Below are positions 61,034 to 64,000 of a stretch of 64,000 nt of DNA, in pieces. The notes beneath the pieces were generated by a model. That model was not told the DNA's origin and made no database searches. It saw nothing but the letters and a program-made list of their open reading frames with translations. Both the position numbers and the translations under genes were made by a program. Location of the stretch: assembly GCA_003415625.1 (NCBI GenBank), contig PYIU01000004.1, positions 2,046,001-2,110,000 on the forward strand, read 5' to 3'. The stretch is from Aquanectria penicillioides (lineage: Eukaryota; Ascomycota; Sordariomycetes; Hypocreales; Nectriaceae). The first letter of the stretch is position 1. Every line of letters begins with the position of its first letter.

Positions 61034-62646
61034 ATGCCCATCACCGAGCACAGGCCATCAGTGAGCATCCTTGACTCTGCTTCCGTCTGTCTGGTGACGG
61101 GAGGGCATCTTTCCTTTTTTTACTAACCATGGTCAGTTCCTCTACGAGGCTTGGGCGCTCTATGGGATCGGCACCATCATCCTGTTGACGCGCTTCGGTG
61201 TGCGTGTCAGGACGGTTGGATTCCGAGGATTCAAGGGAGATGATTACTTCTCCATCCTCGTGTTGATATTCTATGCCATGGACGCATGGACGGTACATCT
61301 AATATGTGCGTTCTTCGCCTCTCAAAACATCACGTACTAGGGGCATTGAGCTGACTTGACGCCCATCAGACTTCCTGGGGACAAACGTAGAGGCCTCAGT
61401 AATACAAAAGACGCAAGGTACGCCCATCCGTCAACAGATCGTGTTTAAAAGCATTCACGGCTCTAACACCCCCCACCAATAGTATTGTCCGAACAAGACC
61501 ATAGCGACTTTCTCCTTGGTTCAAAGCTCGAGCTTGTTGCGTGGTACTCGTACACTGCGCTGATCTGGACCCTCAAGGGCACCATGCTGTGCTTCTTCTC
61601 CCGAATGACCATCGGTACCTGGCACAACATGTTCGTGAAGGCCGTGTCCATAATCAGCGCCCTTGGATACTTGGCCGTGTTCCTTACGGTACGGCTACCC
61701 AGATCAGAGTGTGGCACCTATCAGAACCCTAACTCGAGGCGTTTTTAGCTTACTTTCGGCTGCTTCCCTTATCACTTGAATTGGCAGTAAGTCATCTTAT
61801 CCAATTTGATTTTTCAAGACGCGCGCAGCTAACCGTTATTTGCAGGGTGACTCCTGACCCTGGAGGTATGTCCATTTGATTCCGCGCGCCAATCGACAAA
61901 TAACTCATAGCACTGCAGAGAAATGTACTTTCAAGAGGCAAAACTTCTTGGTTACCACAGTTTTCAACGTCTTGTCCGTTCAACCCCCACTAAACACAAA
62001 GCCATGACGAGCCAAATCTAACAGACAGGCAGAACCGACGGTCTCATTCTGTGTATCCCGCTTCCTTTGTTGTGGAAACTTCAGGTTCCTACTCGCCAGT
62101 ACGTGGTTTCCCATCATGCCGCCCATAAAACATACTCACAATTCCTTGCGCAGGAAAATCATCATCGGCCTGCTTCTGTCCTCTGGTGCATTCGTTATTG
62201 CCGCCGCCATCATTCGCATTATCCTTACACTGTCGTCGGCCCCCTCGGCGCTCACCATCAACACCTGGGGCGTGCGAGAGACCATCGTCGGCATCATTAC
62301 TGTCAACATTCCCATCCTTCGACCGGTTTTCAAGCGTTCGTTCTGGACTGGCGAGAGCACTCTCCACAGCACGTCATTAAGAACAACCACAATTGGGGGA
62401 AAGTCGACCGACATCTCGGGGCCGTATGAGCTCACGTCTAGCATCAATGAGGGGAAATCGGGAGACAAGAGAGCCCACAGCAGCCAGGAATCGATTGTGG
62501 GCAAGGTCGACGTCCAGAATTCGGTCATGGTCCGCACCACCTACGATATTACGCACGAAATAGATGCTGGAGACGACGAGGCATGGTATGGCAACCGAAG
62601 AGCCGGGAACAATGCCACAGTTCGAGCAGGATCAACTATTGTATAA
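61034..62646 (+). CDS. Fungal rhodopsin-domain (PTH11-like) seven-helix membrane protein
   Basis: Nine exons (61034-61060, 61137-61305, 61370-61417, 61483-61688, 61749-61786, 61846-61865, 61919-61973, 62033-62098, 62154-62646) join in frame to 373 residues. Every junction is GT-AG and keeps codon phase. The protein has about seven hydrophobic segments, with family hallmarks: GIGTIILLTRFGVRV in helix 1, a following GDDYFSILV, WTLKGTMLCFFSRMTIG in the middle, the short QVTPDPGEKCTFKRQNFLVTT loop, NVLTDGLILCIPLPLLWKLQ, and a last helix pair ending ETIVGIITVNIPILRPVF. The C-terminal about 110 residues are hydrophilic and Ser/Thr-rich. Members of this very large fungal family include the surface-sensing receptor Pth11, but most have no known ligand. 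No CFEM domain precedes the helices. The tiny exons are the main uncertainty. Confidence 0.85.
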
Positions 62647-63273
62647 AAAAAAAGAAAAAAGAACAAGCGACCCTTGATAGAATTCATGGAAATACATATA
62701 ATGTATAATACCAAACCGTTATGAGACGATGTTAACTCAATCCAATCCCTCACGATTCTACGGTGGCATGGGCATTCACTCCCGTGGGAGAAGTGGGTGA
62801 AAACCAGCCTGGTTGCTGGGTAGAAAGAACTGTGTAACTTCTTGCTCGCACTGGTAATGTGTAACAATAAGCACAGCCATCAATAATCCTGATTGGGGCC
62901 TATCAATTCCTCCTCGCAACCCTGCGACGCCCAAAGGTGCGTTGGCAGTAGCGATGTCGTGTTGATTATGTGCCATTGCTTTTTTCTCCAGATCCGCTAA
63001 CTAGTTTTCCATCTAGACGAAGCCTGCTCCCGCCGCGATCCACGGCAAAACACCGCTGGAAACTAATGGAAAGCTGGAACATGAAGGCGTTGTGAGACAA
63101 AATCGATTGGATGAAAGAGGTAGCCCTACTTGGCGCTGAGCCGACAATCTCGCTCCCCGCGGTTTGACTCTGTCAACACCTCCTCACCACCACCACCACC
63201 ACCACCAGAACTCTCCATCTCCTCTCCCAAAGGCGCTATTGGTCTATCAAATCCGTCTAAGATCTCTATTCAA
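62647..63273. other. Intergenic region
   Basis: This holds the rhodopsin-domain gene 3' end, with an A-rich tail right after the stop, and the leader of the F-box gene, including a CAC/ACC trinucleotide repeat near 63188-63210. No gene is seen. Confidence 0.4.
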
Positions 63274-64000
63274 CATGGAAGGCAGGCGCTTAAACTCCAG
63301 GGGCTCACTTACCCGGCTACCAGGGGAGGTTATTTTGGAGATTGCCTTGTATCTCGTTGCTTTCAAATCGACTCTCCTCCATCTAAGGCTAGTCAACAAA
63401 CAAATCGGTTCCATAGCGACTAGCGTAGCCTTTCGAAGCCTGCGGTTAGGTGCTCGCGACTCTGATGGTGAGGCCGAGGCATTCCTTCGAATCGTCTCGT
63501 CGGACAGCCTGCGGCCCTTGGTGCGAGAAGTCACCGTCGACACCTGGACGAACACCTACAGGTGGAGACACGAGGCCTTGATGTTCCCCCAATACTTCAT
63601 GGCTGTGTTACCGTACCTTCGGTATATTCGCGGCATGACAACCCTCCACGTGCGGTTCTGCGAATATTCAGTGGCCTCCAGCGAGGACCGGATGTCGAGA
63701 ATCAATTTTGCATTTTGGATTCTCGACACCATCTTCCAATGTGTAGCCGGAACCTGGTCCCCCGAGAGGCAAATGGAAGTCGATTCCATTCTCGGTATAG
63801 ACTTGAATAAAAACTACAGATATACATTGCCGCAAAAAGATATAAAAGAACCTATTCCGCTCAAGACGCTCACGGTGTGCCAGCTGAACGACCATCACGA
63901 CACTCGCCTGACAATAACAGAAGCTTTCAAAATAGTCGTTTCCATGAGCAGCCTAGTCGATTTGAAGTTATCCATTGCATCAGACTTTAACACAATCACC
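63274..64000 (+). CDS. Probable F-box protein, 5' part only (runs off the window)
   Basis: The ATG at 63274 opens a frame that stays open to the last base, at least 242 codons. It begins MEGRRLNSRGSLTRLPGEVI. Residues about 12-45 (LTRLPGEVILEIALYL, then LRLVNKQIGSIA and FRSLRL) fit an F-box: Leu-Pro then E.(I/L)..(I/L)..YL, followed by L(R)LV(N)K. The rest is typical of fungal F-box proteins, with no repeats recognised yet. F-box proteins link substrates to SCF ubiquitin ligases through Skp1. The domain assignment rests on a weak motif. The stop and any later exons lie outside the window. Confidence 0.7.

Noticed and set aside
1..64000. CRISPR array, bacterial operons, rRNA genes or a secondary-metabolite cluster
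   Set aside because: No regularly spaced repeats, no rRNA-like sequence, and no polyketide synthase, NRPS or terpene enzyme was found; gene style is eukaryotic throughout.

Overview
This window is nuclear DNA of a filamentous ascomycete (Pezizomycotina). Genes carry short GT-AG introns with CTAAC/CTGAC-like branch sites. Gene content includes a fungal rhodopsin-family membrane protein, an Msc7-type aldehyde dehydrogenase and a HET-S homologue. One AT-rich island carries C-to-T/G-to-A decay typical of repeat-induced point mutation (RIP). Sordariomycetes, perhaps Hypocreales, is my best guess from gene style; that is inference.

Positions 1-35160 hold a mostly housekeeping stretch. In order: an Asterix/UPF0139 ER protein (-), an uncharacterised coiled-coil gene with an in-frame stop (-), an 879-residue uncharacterised protein (-), a 3.8 kb gene-poor gap, a roadblock/LC7 protein (-) divergent from the ribosome-assembly factor IPI1 (+), a DED1-like DEAD-box helicase (+) with an apparently frameshifted tail, an Msc7-like aldehyde dehydrogenase (-), and a Dnf1/2-type P4-ATPase lipid flippase (-). 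After a 5.7 kb gene-poor gap come an uncharacterised protein with PCNA-binding-like motifs (+), V-ATPase subunit E (-) and, divergent from it, a NIPA-type magnesium transporter (+).

Positions 35161-49237 form a 14 kb AT-rich island. It is one Ty1/Copia element with 259-bp LTRs and a 5-bp target duplication. Inside it sit a 641-bp miniature LTR element and a 7.9 kb Gypsy element in reverse orientation, each with equal-length terminal repeats. All coding capacity is destroyed by transitions. The Copia LTRs show that mutation fades towards the outer ends of the element.

Positions 49238-64000 are accessory-looking and gene-poor. They hold a HET-S homologue (HeLo domain plus two HET-s-type amyloid repeats), a GT31-like glycosyltransferase, a small uncharacterised ORF, a nine-exon fungal rhodopsin-domain protein, and the 5' part of a probable F-box gene that runs off the window end. 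No NLR/STAND partner for the HET-S homologue is visible here. It lies about 2.2 kb from the RIP-inactivated island. Gene models were spliced by eye: frames were checked at every junction, but no transcript or database evidence was available.
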